A DNA stretch of 6,721 nt, from positions 1-6,721 of the forward strand of contig CANBTO010000283.1 of assembly GCA_947372405.1 (NCBI GenBank). The letters are read 5' to 3'. Position 1 is the stretch's first letter; the number at the start of each line of letters is the position of its first letter. Shown here one piece after another: positions 1 to 6,274 of the stretch. The notes below the pieces were generated by a model, which was given only the letters and a program-made list of their open reading frames with translations, was not told the DNA's origin and ran no database searches. The stretch is from Verrucomicrobiaceae bacterium. Its GTDB lineage: Bacteria > Verrucomicrobiota > Verrucomicrobiae > Verrucomicrobiales > Akkermansiaceae. The position numbers were made by a program, and so were the translations under genes.

Positions 1-779
1 CGGACCTCCTCGTCGGCGATGTCCTGATAGAGACCGGATTTGCAGATGCGGGTGGAGCCCATCAGGCTGACCTCGTCCACCGAGCGGCCGTCACCGGTGG
101 TGCCGTGGACGACCCACGCGCTGTCACGGCCGAGGCGCTGGAGGATTTCCGCGAAGGCCGGGCAGAGGTCGCGGGTGAACACGCCGACGAGCTGGCACTG
201 CGGCCTGGCGGGATTGAGCAGCGGACCTATCAGATTGAAGATCGTTTTGATCCCTCGTGCCGCGAGGGCCTTGCGGACACCGGCCACTGCCTTGAACGCG
301 GGATGATAGGTCGGAGCGAACATGAATCCCAGGCCGGCATCCTCGATGCAGCGACGGAAGCCATCCACCGGCAGGTCGATGCGCACTCCGAGCGCCTCAA
401 GCACGTCGGCACCGCCGCTTTTGGAGGTGATGCCGCGGTTGCCATGTTTCACGACGACGGCTCCTGCCGCTGCGGCGACGAACATCGCGGTGGTGGACAC
501 GTTGAAAAGATCGAGTTGGTCACCGCCGGTGCCGCAGACATCGAGGGTGGGGCCTTCCAGTTCCAACAGGCCGAGGTGCGGGTCCACCGCGTGTTCAAGA
601 AACGCTTCAACAAAGCCGGCGATTTCAGCCGGGGTCTCGCCTTTGTGCGAGAGCGCATCAAGCAGGCGCTCCTTCTTCGCGTCCGTCACTCCGGAGTCCA
701 ACAGAAGCTCGGCGGCCACTTCCACTTCGCGTGGCGTGAGTTCCTGCTTGTTTTCGAGGTGGTGAATCAGCGCGTCCAT
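1..779 (-). CDS. trpD: Anthranilate phosphoribosyltransferase TrpD (3' end beyond window)
   Basis: This cytoplasmic enzyme transfers the phosphoribosyl group of PRPP to anthranilate, the second committed step of tryptophan synthesis. Reading the minus strand from the ATG at 779-777 gives 259 uninterrupted codons to the window edge. TrpD proteins are usually about 335-350 residues, so roughly the last 80-90 are missing. Visible family motifs are the PRPP-binding VCGTGGD (81-87) followed by NVST (93-96), KHGNRG (111-116), the anthranilate-site segment GFMFAPTYHPAFK (151-163) with the following VRK (168-170), TIFNLIGPLLNPA (179-191), and the metal-binding DE pair (235-236). The N-terminal helical domain (about 1-65) is also present. 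The stretch between VHG (224-226) and the DE pair is somewhat longer than in many TrpDs. No strong Shine-Dalgarno precedes the start. The gene runs divergently from the lipoprotein at 908. A long open frame on the opposite strand is only its shadow. The identification is secure from the motifs. Confidence 0.96.
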   Translation of the reverse strand, partial: MDALIHHLENKQELTPREVEVAAELLLDSGVTDAKKERLLDALSHKGETPAEIAGFVEAFLEHAVDPHLGLLELEGPTLDVCGTGGDQLDLFNVSTTAMFVAAAAGAVVVKHGNRGITSKSGGADVLEALGVRIDLPVDGFRRCIEDAGLGFMFAPTYHPAFKAVAGVRKALAARGIKTIFNLIGPLLNPARPQCQLVGVFTRDLCPAFAEILQRLGRDSAWVVHGTTGDGRSVDEVSLMGSTRICKSGLYQDIADEEV

Positions 780-875
780 GGAAAAAGCCTAGCACCCCCG
801 CTGGAACAGGGCCAGAACGAACGGAGGACAGGGCAGGAGAACTGGTGTCATTTTTGAAAAACACACTTCACCGCC

Positions 876-889
876 ACAGCATGTGCTGT
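876..889. promoter_or_regulatory. Small perfect dyad in the divergent trpD/lipoprotein gap
   Basis: The 128 bases between trpD and the lipoprotein gene contain ACAGCA (876-881), TG, then TGCTGT (884-889), a perfect 6+6 dyad. Its position between divergent genes would suit an operator. The two-base centre makes an RNA hairpin unlikely. A dyad this short can arise by chance. I could not place convincing -35/-10 boxes in the gap. The AGGAG at 835-839 lies five bases before a GTG at 845, an alternative upstream start for the lipoprotein; if that start is used, the dyad is coding. Confidence 0.2.
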
Positions 890-907
890 TCTCATCCGGA
901 TCTGTCC

Positions 908-2578
908 ATGAATGACCGAATCCACTCCTCCATCAAACTTTCCTTCGTTGCCGTGGTGGCCGGCGTTTTCGCTTCGTGCGCGACGGTCGGTCATCTTTCC
1001 ATATCAGCTCCTTCGGAACTCTCCGGCACAGGTCTTGCAAAGGCGGACGAACTTCTAAAACAAGGGAAGCGTGTGAGCTCGCGGCCGGACGAGTCGGCCG
1101 TGTGTTACCTCCGTGCGGCGGAGATCGCATGGAGCGAGCTGGATACGGACGGCGGTTCTGTTCGCGACGTGGCCGAACTGCCGGAAACGCAGCGCCACGC
1201 ATTGAAGATCATGGCCACCGCCACGGAGGGATTGGCACCACATTTCATAGGTTCCGCCTATCAACCGGAGAAAACCTTCAGCTATGGCGGATGCTCATAT
1301 CATGTGAACGCGTCCCGTGTCAGCCGACCGGGCGTCTATCCGCTTGCGAAACTGGTTTCCGCGCGTCCAGCCCGCGAGGTGCCGCACAAGCTCTGCCGGA
1401 ACTGGCATGCGGAGGACGGTGCGGGTGCGCCGTTTGCTCCTCACTGGGGCACCCCTTCCGATCCGGGAATGCGGCGCTTTGTTTCCAACAAGCGTGGCTA
1501 TGTGCAACCGATCACCGGCTTGCTCACTTTCGATAGTCCTGCGAAGTCCGGCGTGCCGCGTTCCGCCTCGCTCGTCGGATATGATCCCACCAGCGTGAGC
1601 CGCGTGCGGCTGGGTGCCACGGAATACCCGCTCGCCGCGGATTTCACCGCCCCGATCGTCGAGCAGTCCGAGGACATCAAGGAACTCCAGATCGCGCTGT
1701 TAGGCCTCATCCACCCGGACAACTTCGATGCCAGCCTGGTCATGCTGGAACCCTACGATCCGCAGCGCATCCCGGTCCTGCTGGTTCATGGACTCACCTC
1801 CCATCCGCGCATGTGGAAGGACGTGCTCAACGACCTGCGCGCCGATCCGCAGCTTCGCGGGCGTTATCAGTTCATGCTGTTCTACTATCCCACGGGTTGG
1901 CCGATCACCTATTCATCAATGCGGCTGCGTGAGGAACTCGCGGCATTCGAAAAACAAGTCGGCAAGCCAAAAAAAATGGTGCTCGTCGGCCACAGCATGG
2001 GCGGGCTGTTGTCACGCATGCAGGTCGTCAATCCCGGCCGTGTGTTGTGGAAAACCCAGCTTGAGGACAAGGCGGACGAGTTGGAGCGGAAACTTCCACC
2101 GAACCATTTGGTGCGCCGGCTGCTGTTGTTTTCGGCGAACCCAGACATCGGCCGGGAGGTTTACATCTGCACGCCCCACCGCGGCAGCGGCCTCGCCGAT
2201 ATCTCGATCACCAACTTGCTGGTCAAGCTCGTGACCCTGCCCACCCGCATCACCAGCGCGATCCTCGACCTTCCGGGCGTGGTGGCGGATCCTTCGCGTC
2301 TCAACAGCGTGAAGGGACTCTCGCCCACCAATCCGCTCTTCAAGGCGCTCGACCAGATACCGATCACTGTTCCGCACCACTCCATCATCGGGGACCGTGA
2401 CAAAGGTGACACTCCTATCAGCAGCGACGGCGTGGTGCCCTACTGGAGTTCACATCTCGCCAGCGCGAAATCCGAAGTCATTGTCCCTGACGGCCACGGG
2501 TCCTTCAATGATCCCAAAGCCATCGCCGAACTGCGGCGCATCCTCATTCTCAATGCAGGGAAAAACACCGGCCAGTGA
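908..2578 (+). CDS. Predicted lipoprotein, alpha/beta hydrolase (lipase/esterase-like)
   Basis: This is a 556-residue predicted lipid-anchored envelope hydrolase. From the ATG at 908, a basic N-terminus and hydrophobic stretch end in VFASC, with Cys24 the likely lipidated residue; Phe at -3 makes this lipobox imperfect. Residues about 40-80 look helical and faintly TPR-like (alternating Ala/Leu, then YLRAAEIAW). The hydrolase domain covers about 280-556. It shows EPYDPQRIPVLLVHGL (281-296), where the HG lies at the oxyanion hole, the nucleophile elbow GHSMGG with Ser363, a probable acid Asp507 in SSDGVVPYW, and a probable His530 in VPDGHGSFND. These fit the PGAP1/DUF676-like group of lipases and esterases, but the substrate cannot be assigned. 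An in-frame GTG at 845 has an AGGAG five bases upstream and would add 21 residues. I prefer 908 because it gives a normal-length signal peptide. The core is related to the hydrolase at 4333-5661. pfkA follows after 144 bases. Confidence 0.88.
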   Translation: MNDRIHSSIKLSFVAVVAGVFASCATVGHLSISAPSELSGTGLAKADELLKQGKRVSSRPDESAVCYLRAAEIAWSELDTDGGSVRDVAELPETQRHALKIMATATEGLAPHFIGSAYQPEKTFSYGGCSYHVNASRVSRPGVYPLAKLVSARPAREVPHKLCRNWHAEDGAGAPFAPHWGTPSDPGMRRFVSNKRGYVQPITGLLTFDSPAKSGVPRSASLVGYDPTSVSRVRLGATEYPLAADFTAPIVEQSEDIKELQIALLGLIHPDNFDASLVMLEPYDPQRIPVLLVHGLTSHPRMWKDVLNDLRADPQLRGRYQFMLFYYPTGWPITYSSMRLREELAAFEKQVGKPKKMVLVGHSMGGLLSRMQVVNPGRVLWKTQLEDKADELERKLPPNHLVRRLLLFSANPDIGREVYICTPHRGSGLADISITNLLVKLVTLPTRITSAILDLPGVVADPSRLNSVKGLSPTNPLFKALDQIPITVPHHSIIGDRDKGDTPISSDGVVPYWSSHLASAKSEVIVPDGHGSFNDPKAIAELRRILILNAGKNTGQ

Positions 2579-2722
2579 AGCGCCAGACACACCATCCGTG
2601 GTGAGGACACGCGAATTGCCCGCAATCGAATATTCCGCATTGAAATGGGCCGCGATATGCTACACCCGCCTCGCCAAACGCCGCTGAATCCGCAGCATTC
2701 GTCCATACCCTTTTCCCAGTCC

Positions 2723-4057
2723 ATGAACCCGATCCCTGTCACTCTCGAAGACCTTCACATCGCCAGTCTCGGCGCGCGCAAACATGCATCCCCAGGTATG
2801 GACCGGGATTTCGCCGCGGAAGGAAACTGCTGGCACTCCGATGGCGACCGCATCCTCCTCAACGACCACGTGGAGGCCGTGCGCGAGGACACCAAGGATG
2901 GCGGCGAGCCACCGTCGATCGAACTCGCCGGCCCGCGGCGTGAGATTTATTTCAAACCGTTGGAAACCTGCTGCGCCATCGTCACCTGCGGCGGGCTCTG
3001 CCCCGGCATCAACGACGTGATCCGCTCGATCGTCATGCAGGCGTATTATGCCTACGGCGTCCGCCAGATTCTCGGCATCCAGTATGGCTACGAGGGCCTC
3101 GATCCCGCGCACCGCCACAAGCCCGTGGAGCTGACGCCCGACATGGTGATGAACATCCCCTATTTTGGTGGATCGTTTCTTGGTTCATCGAGAGGCCGCA
3201 AGGACACCAAGGTCATGGTCAACCGCCTTGAGGCGCTGGGAGTGAACATCCTGTTCGTCATCGGAGGCGATGGTTCGCAGAGAGGGGCGCAGGCGATCTA
3301 CGAGGAGGCGGAGCGCCGTGGCAGCCGGATGGCGATCGTCGGCGTGCCCAAGACGATCGACAACGACCTGATGTTCATGGACCGCAGCTTCGGCTATCAG
3401 ACCGCGTTCGCCGCCGCGTTCCATGCCGTCACCGCCGCACACGCCGAGGCACATGGCGCGCGCAACGGTGTGGGTCTGGTGAAACTGATGGGCCGGGATT
3501 CGGGATTCATCGCCTGCTCGGCGGCACTCGCCACTGGCGAGGCCAACGCGGTGCTGATTCCCGAAGTGCCCTTCGCCCTGGAGGGAAGGAATGGTTTGTT
3601 GGATGTGCTGGAGCAGCGGTTGGCCACCCGCGGTCATGCGGTGGTGATCGCCGCGGAAGGTGCGGGGCAGGATCTGATTCCGGATGCTGAGGACTCCACG
3701 GACGCCTCGGGAAACAAGCTCCATGCGGATATCGGGCAGTTTCTCAAGGATCGCATCACCCGGCACTTCAAGGAGAAGAAGATCGAACTCAACCTCAAAT
3801 ACATCGATCCGAGTTATATCATCCGCAGCGTTCCCGCGGCACCGGAGGACAGGATCTTCTGTCTCAACCTCGGCCGCCACGCCGTGCATGCCGGCATGGC
3901 GGGCAAGACCGGCATGGTCGTGGCGCGCTGGCACCAGCGCTACGTCCATCTTCCGATGAGCCTCGTCACGCGCGGACGCCGCAAGGTGGACCCGAACGGC
4001 GATCTCTGGCGCTCGGTGGTGGAGTCCACCGGCCAGCCGGCGAAAATGGGGGTATGA
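2723..4057 (+). CDS. pfkA: Atypical 6-phosphofructokinase, probably ATP-dependent
   Basis: This cytoplasmic enzyme phosphorylates fructose 6-phosphate to fructose 1,6-bisphosphate, the committing step of glycolysis. It has 444 residues from the ATG at 2723. Motifs in order are CGGLCPGIND (89-98), GGDGSQRGA (181-189), PKTIDND (209-215, with Asp213 the expected catalytic base), MGRDSG (256-261), IPE (279-281), AEGAGQ (311-316) and YIDPSYIIRSVPA (360-372). The length and motifs match the plant/trypanosome-like PFKs (PPi-PFK group II, atypical ATP-dependent clade X) rather than the roughly 320-residue E. coli PfkA. Gly184, after the GGD, is the ATP-type residue; PPi-dependent enzymes carry Asp there. 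Lys210 is the residue seen in PPi enzymes, and the Gly/Lys pair is typical of the ATP-dependent atypical clade. An in-frame ATG at 2645 would add 26 residues lacking recognisable family sequence, so I chose 2723. No Shine-Dalgarno is evident. No other glycolytic gene is nearby. Confidence 0.94.
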   Translation: MNPIPVTLEDLHIASLGARKHASPGMDRDFAAEGNCWHSDGDRILLNDHVEAVREDTKDGGEPPSIELAGPRREIYFKPLETCCAIVTCGGLCPGINDVIRSIVMQAYYAYGVRQILGIQYGYEGLDPAHRHKPVELTPDMVMNIPYFGGSFLGSSRGRKDTKVMVNRLEALGVNILFVIGGDGSQRGAQAIYEEAERRGSRMAIVGVPKTIDNDLMFMDRSFGYQTAFAAAFHAVTAAHAEAHGARNGVGLVKLMGRDSGFIACSAALATGEANAVLIPEVPFALEGRNGLLDVLEQRLATRGHAVVIAAEGAGQDLIPDAEDSTDASGNKLHADIGQFLKDRITRHFKEKKIELNLKYIDPSYIIRSVPAAPEDRIFCLNLGRHAVHAGMAGKTGMVVARWHQRYVHLPMSLVTRGRRKVDPNGDLWRSVVESTGQPAKMGV

Positions 4058-4158
4058 TCCGGGTTTCACGGCGGGAGCTCCAACCATGCTTCTTTACATC
4101 GAGGCTCGGAACGTGTGTCTTCATCCTTGGCGTGCGAACTGAGAGCGTGTCTGAAAAT

Positions 4159-4295
4159 TGGCAGGGACCGATCCTCCAGGCGGTCCTGCGAATGGCAGGA
4201 ACCAGAATGCGGCCATGACATGTTTGGGAAATCCATCCATGGACGCACCCTCACGATTCATTCTCACGGACCGCCCGGAGGATCGGTCCCTGCCA
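4159..4295. repeat. REP-like inverted pair of palindromes (BIME-like or MITE-like)
   Basis: Two imperfect copies of one sequence lie head to head. The left arm 4159-4185 and right arm 4269-4295 are reverse complements at 26 of 27 positions (mismatch 4178/4276). With small gaps the match extends inwards to about 4194 and 4258. Each arm also folds on itself. In the left copy, GCAGGGACCG (4161-4170) pairs with CGGTCCTGC (4181-4189) apart from one bulged G, with an inner CCT/AGG stem (4173-4175, 4178-4180). In the right copy, GGACCG (4268-4273) pairs with CGGTCC (4284-4289). A further nested stem joins GCGGCCATG (4209-4217) to CATGGACGC (4238-4246), with one mismatch. The segment ends 37 bases before the hydrolase start at 4333 and encodes nothing convincing. 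Two inverted palindromic units resemble bacterial REP/BIME elements. A non-autonomous miniature transposon or a structured 5' leader are alternatives. No transposase is present here. Confidence 0.8.
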
Positions 4296-4332
4296 TCTGA
4301 TACGATACAAACACGAACTAACAGAACAATGG

Positions 4333-5661
4333 ATGAAAACACGTTGTAAACCCGTCGGAAAGTTTCAATGGTTCCTGTTGCTGGCGGCTGCGGTCGCCAT
4401 GGGTTCCTGCGCCAACTTCAGGAAACTCGGAGCGGACTTGAAGCTGCTCGATGACAGTTACCGCGTGACAGGAGTCATCAGCAATGCGGACGCACAGAAG
4501 GTTCCGGTGCGGGCGGTGGTCATGGAGTGGGACCGTTCGGCAAACACGGTGGCTTCATGTGATCTGATCGAACTCGCCGCCGGAGGAGGCTTCATGTTCC
4601 TGGTGAAGAACCCTCAGAACCAATATGTGGCCGCCTATGCGGACGCCAATCGCAACGGCAGATTCGACGACGGCGAGCCACTGTGGATTCATCGCGGTGC
4701 TGACGGGAATCCGGCACCGGTGGAGTTGAGTGATTCAAACAGGACGGCTCACGTGAGTGGTGCGCTTTCGAAATCCGGGAAAGTGCCCGCCGCCCTGCTG
4801 GATGCCATCCACCGCGCCCTCGCCGGCCGTGAAGCCAAGGACTTCATCACTTGCAGGGGAGTGAGCTTCGCAATGGGGGAGGTTGTGAATCTCAACGACT
4901 CGAGATTCGCCTCCACCCGTGGCGAGGACGGCCTGTGGACGCCGGCCACTTTCGCCATCCACAGCGGCTTCGGCATTTATTTCCTCGAACCCTATAACCC
5001 TTCGAAGATCCCGGTGCTTTTCGTCCACGGCGCGGCGGGTTCTCCGCAGGACTTGCGCCTGGCGATGGAGAAGATCGACCGCAGGATCTATCAGCCATGG
5101 TTCTATATGTATCCCTCCGGCATGCGGCTCGGCAACGCCGCCTACGCGCTCGACGAGGGGATCAAGCTGTTGCATGAGCACCACCGTTTCAACCGTCTCC
5201 ACGTCGTCGCGCACAGCATGGGCGGTCTGGTGGCGCGCTCGTTCATCGTCCGCAACGTGATTGAGGAACACAACCGCTACATCCACACGTTCATCACGTT
5301 CTCCAGTCCGTGGGACGGGCATGAGGCCGCCGCCATGGGGGTGAAATACGCGCCCGAGGTGGTGCCTTCATGGCATGACATGAAACATGGCTCGGATTTT
5401 CTAACACACCTGTATGACGAGCGGCTGAAAGGCAGGGTGGACCATCACCTGTTCTACAGCCATCGCGCGAAACGCTCGCCCATCCTGCCGGAGGAAAACG
5501 ACGGCTCGGTGAGCGTGGCGAGCCAGTTGCGCAAGGCGGCGGTGGCCGATGCGGTGGAGGTGCGCGGCTTCGACGAGGATCATGTTTCGATCCTTTCCTC
5601 CGCAGCCGCGCTCAGGGCGGCGGGCGAAATATTCAGGAGATCCGCGCCTGGTGTCCCGTAA
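4333..5661 (+). CDS. Predicted lipoprotein, alpha/beta hydrolase with EF-hand-like loop
   Basis: This is a 442-residue predicted envelope lipoprotein. A basic start and hydrophobic stretch (11-22) end in MGSC, with Cys26 the likely lipid-modified residue. Residues about 43-135 look like a beta-rich domain and contain DANRNGRFDDGE (104-115), which fits a 12-residue EF-hand calcium loop with ligands at D104, N106, N108, D112 and E115 and Gly at position 6. The hydrolase domain covers about 215-440: FLEPYNPSKIPVLFVHG (217-233), nucleophile elbow AHSMGG with Ser295, probable acid Asp390 in ENDGSVSV, and probable His417 in DEDHVSIL. The fold and triad order suit lipases and esterases; the substrate is unknown. 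The core clearly resembles the lipoprotein at 908-2578, while the N-terminal halves differ. The start has no Shine-Dalgarno. The REP-like pair ends 37 bases upstream and could lie in its leader. No clear terminator follows the stop. Confidence 0.9.
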   Translation: MKTRCKPVGKFQWFLLLAAAVAMGSCANFRKLGADLKLLDDSYRVTGVISNADAQKVPVRAVVMEWDRSANTVASCDLIELAAGGGFMFLVKNPQNQYVAAYADANRNGRFDDGEPLWIHRGADGNPAPVELSDSNRTAHVSGALSKSGKVPAALLDAIHRALAGREAKDFITCRGVSFAMGEVVNLNDSRFASTRGEDGLWTPATFAIHSGFGIYFLEPYNPSKIPVLFVHGAAGSPQDLRLAMEKIDRRIYQPWFYMYPSGMRLGNAAYALDEGIKLLHEHHRFNRLHVVAHSMGGLVARSFIVRNVIEEHNRYIHTFITFSSPWDGHEAAAMGVKYAPEVVPSWHDMKHGSDFLTHLYDERLKGRVDHHLFYSHRAKRSPILPEENDGSVSVASQLRKAAVADAVEVRGFDEDHVSILSSAAALRAAGEIFRRSAPGVP

Positions 5662-5731
5662 GATGGATTCCGGCGGATGGTGCCCTGAAATGTGAATGAT
5701 CTCCGTGATTTTGGAAATGAAGAGGAAGGCA

Positions 5732-5758
5732 CCGCGAATCCGGCGAATCAAACGAATC
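5732..5758. repeat. Three tandem 9-bp units with CGAATC core
   Basis: CGAATC recurs at 5735, 5744 and 5753, giving three consecutive 9-base units (5732-5740, 5741-5749, 5750-5758) that differ in the first three bases. The same AATC core at 9-base spacing recurs in the cluster near 5929, so the two may belong to one degenerate family. I recall similar low-complexity strings between genes of environmental Verrucomicrobiota and Planctomycetota, but cannot verify that here. No function is implied. Confidence 0.55.
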
Positions 5759-5860
5759 TTGAAAACGATGGACGCTGGAGTTGAGAGTTTTGGGTCTCTT
5801 GATCCCGAAAATAGAACTTGAACCACAATGGGAGCGCAGTGGACATGGCCGGAGGCAAAT

Positions 5861-5955
5861 CACACGGATTGACACGGATTATGAAGAGGTTGCGGCAGCG
5901 GTGTCATCACCAGTTTAGTCCGGTCTTCAATCCGTTAAATCCGTGTAATCCGTGG
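5861..5955. repeat. Inverted clusters of ACGGATT units
   Basis: The left cluster has ACACGGATT at 5862-5870 and 5872-5880 (period 10). The right cluster has the complementary AATCCGT at 5929-5935, 5938-5944 and 5947-5953 (period 9). Beyond the units, TGAAGA (5882-5887) on the left matches TCTTCA (5924-5929) on the right. The whole therefore forms an imperfect inverted repeat with arms of about 27 and 32 bases around a loop of about 36, the left arm lacking one unit. It could form a hairpin, but the long loop and lack of a T-run do not suit an intrinsic terminator. Confidence 0.65.
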
Positions 5956-6274
5956 TCGAATCTCCGGCAAATCGCCACTGTAACTTCGGAATCCGGGTTA
6001 AACGAAGGAGCTAGCCCCTAGCCCCTCCGATTCCTTCTGTTGAAATCCATTTCGGTTTTCCATTCATCGACGGGGATCTCCCATCCAGTCGGCAGGCGGG
6101 CGGCAGTTGCCGTAAATGCGCGTCCGTATTACGCAAACTTGGATACTTTTTCCTTGGCAACCGCTACGCATCCGCCGATTCTCAGTATTGTAATCTTGTC
6201 ATGATTTCACTCGCGCGTGCCCGCGCCTTGTGAAATCGAACCTGATTGATTGAGCCAGCCCATTCCCATCCACC

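Larger units (their letters stand above)
5662..6274. other. 613-base intergenic region without a convincing gene
   Basis: No open frame here shows protein-like composition or a recognisable motif. The short frames present either translate the repeats (for example NPLNPCNPW around 5929-5955) or shadow nothing known. The first half holds the two degenerate repeat clusters annotated separately. Further on, TAGCCCC occurs twice in tandem (6012-6025), and a small dyad CGGCA-GT-TGCCG lies at 6101-6112. The last 150 or so bases are more AT-rich in places and must contain the promoter of the exported protein at 6275. A TGTAAT at 6189-6194 could be a -10 box, but no well-spaced -35 partner is visible, so I do not call a promoter. 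No U-tract hairpin terminator for the upstream hydrolase was found. Confidence 0.6.

Noticed and set aside
105..857. 250-codon open frame on the plus strand
   Set aside because: It lies antisense to trpD, whose motifs are unmistakable; its own translation has no recognisable family features and is a GC-rich shadow frame.
976..1536. 186-codon plus-strand frame overlapping the first hydrolase
   Set aside because: It overlaps a well-supported lipoprotein gene in another frame and has Cys/Arg-rich, non-protein-like composition.
2590..2603. Hairpin CACCA-TCCG-TGGTG after the first hydrolase as a terminator
   Set aside because: The stem has only five pairs and no T-run follows, so it is not supportable as an intrinsic terminator.
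2645..2722. Upstream ATG extension of pfkA by 26 residues
   Set aside because: The added residues resemble no PFK N-terminus and are Pro/Ser/His-rich; the ATG at 2723 is the simpler start.
3185..4087. 300-codon open frame on the minus strand
   Set aside because: It is antisense to pfkA, is His/Arg/Ala-rich without family motifs, and reflects codon bias of the real gene.
4066..4349. Four short overlapping frames in the pfkA-hydrolase gap
   Set aside because: They translate the inverted palindromes in both directions (for example similar PGGSVPA peptides on both strands), which is expected from the repeat rather than from coding.
4735..5322. 195-codon open frame on the minus strand
   Set aside because: It is the shadow of the hydrolase at 4333-5661, with no signal or motif of its own.
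5732..5955. CRISPR-like array from the regularly spaced repeats
   Set aside because: Units are 9-10 bases with no spacers of CRISPR length and no cas gene is nearby.
5818..6021. 67-codon frame with NPLNPCNPW
   Set aside because: The periodic peptide comes from the 9-base repeat; there is no credible start context and no domain.
6139..6194. Sigma-70 promoter before the exported protein
   Set aside because: TTGGCA (6154-6159) and TGTAAT (6189-6194) are each plausible, but the 29-base spacing is too long, and other combinations match the consensus poorly.
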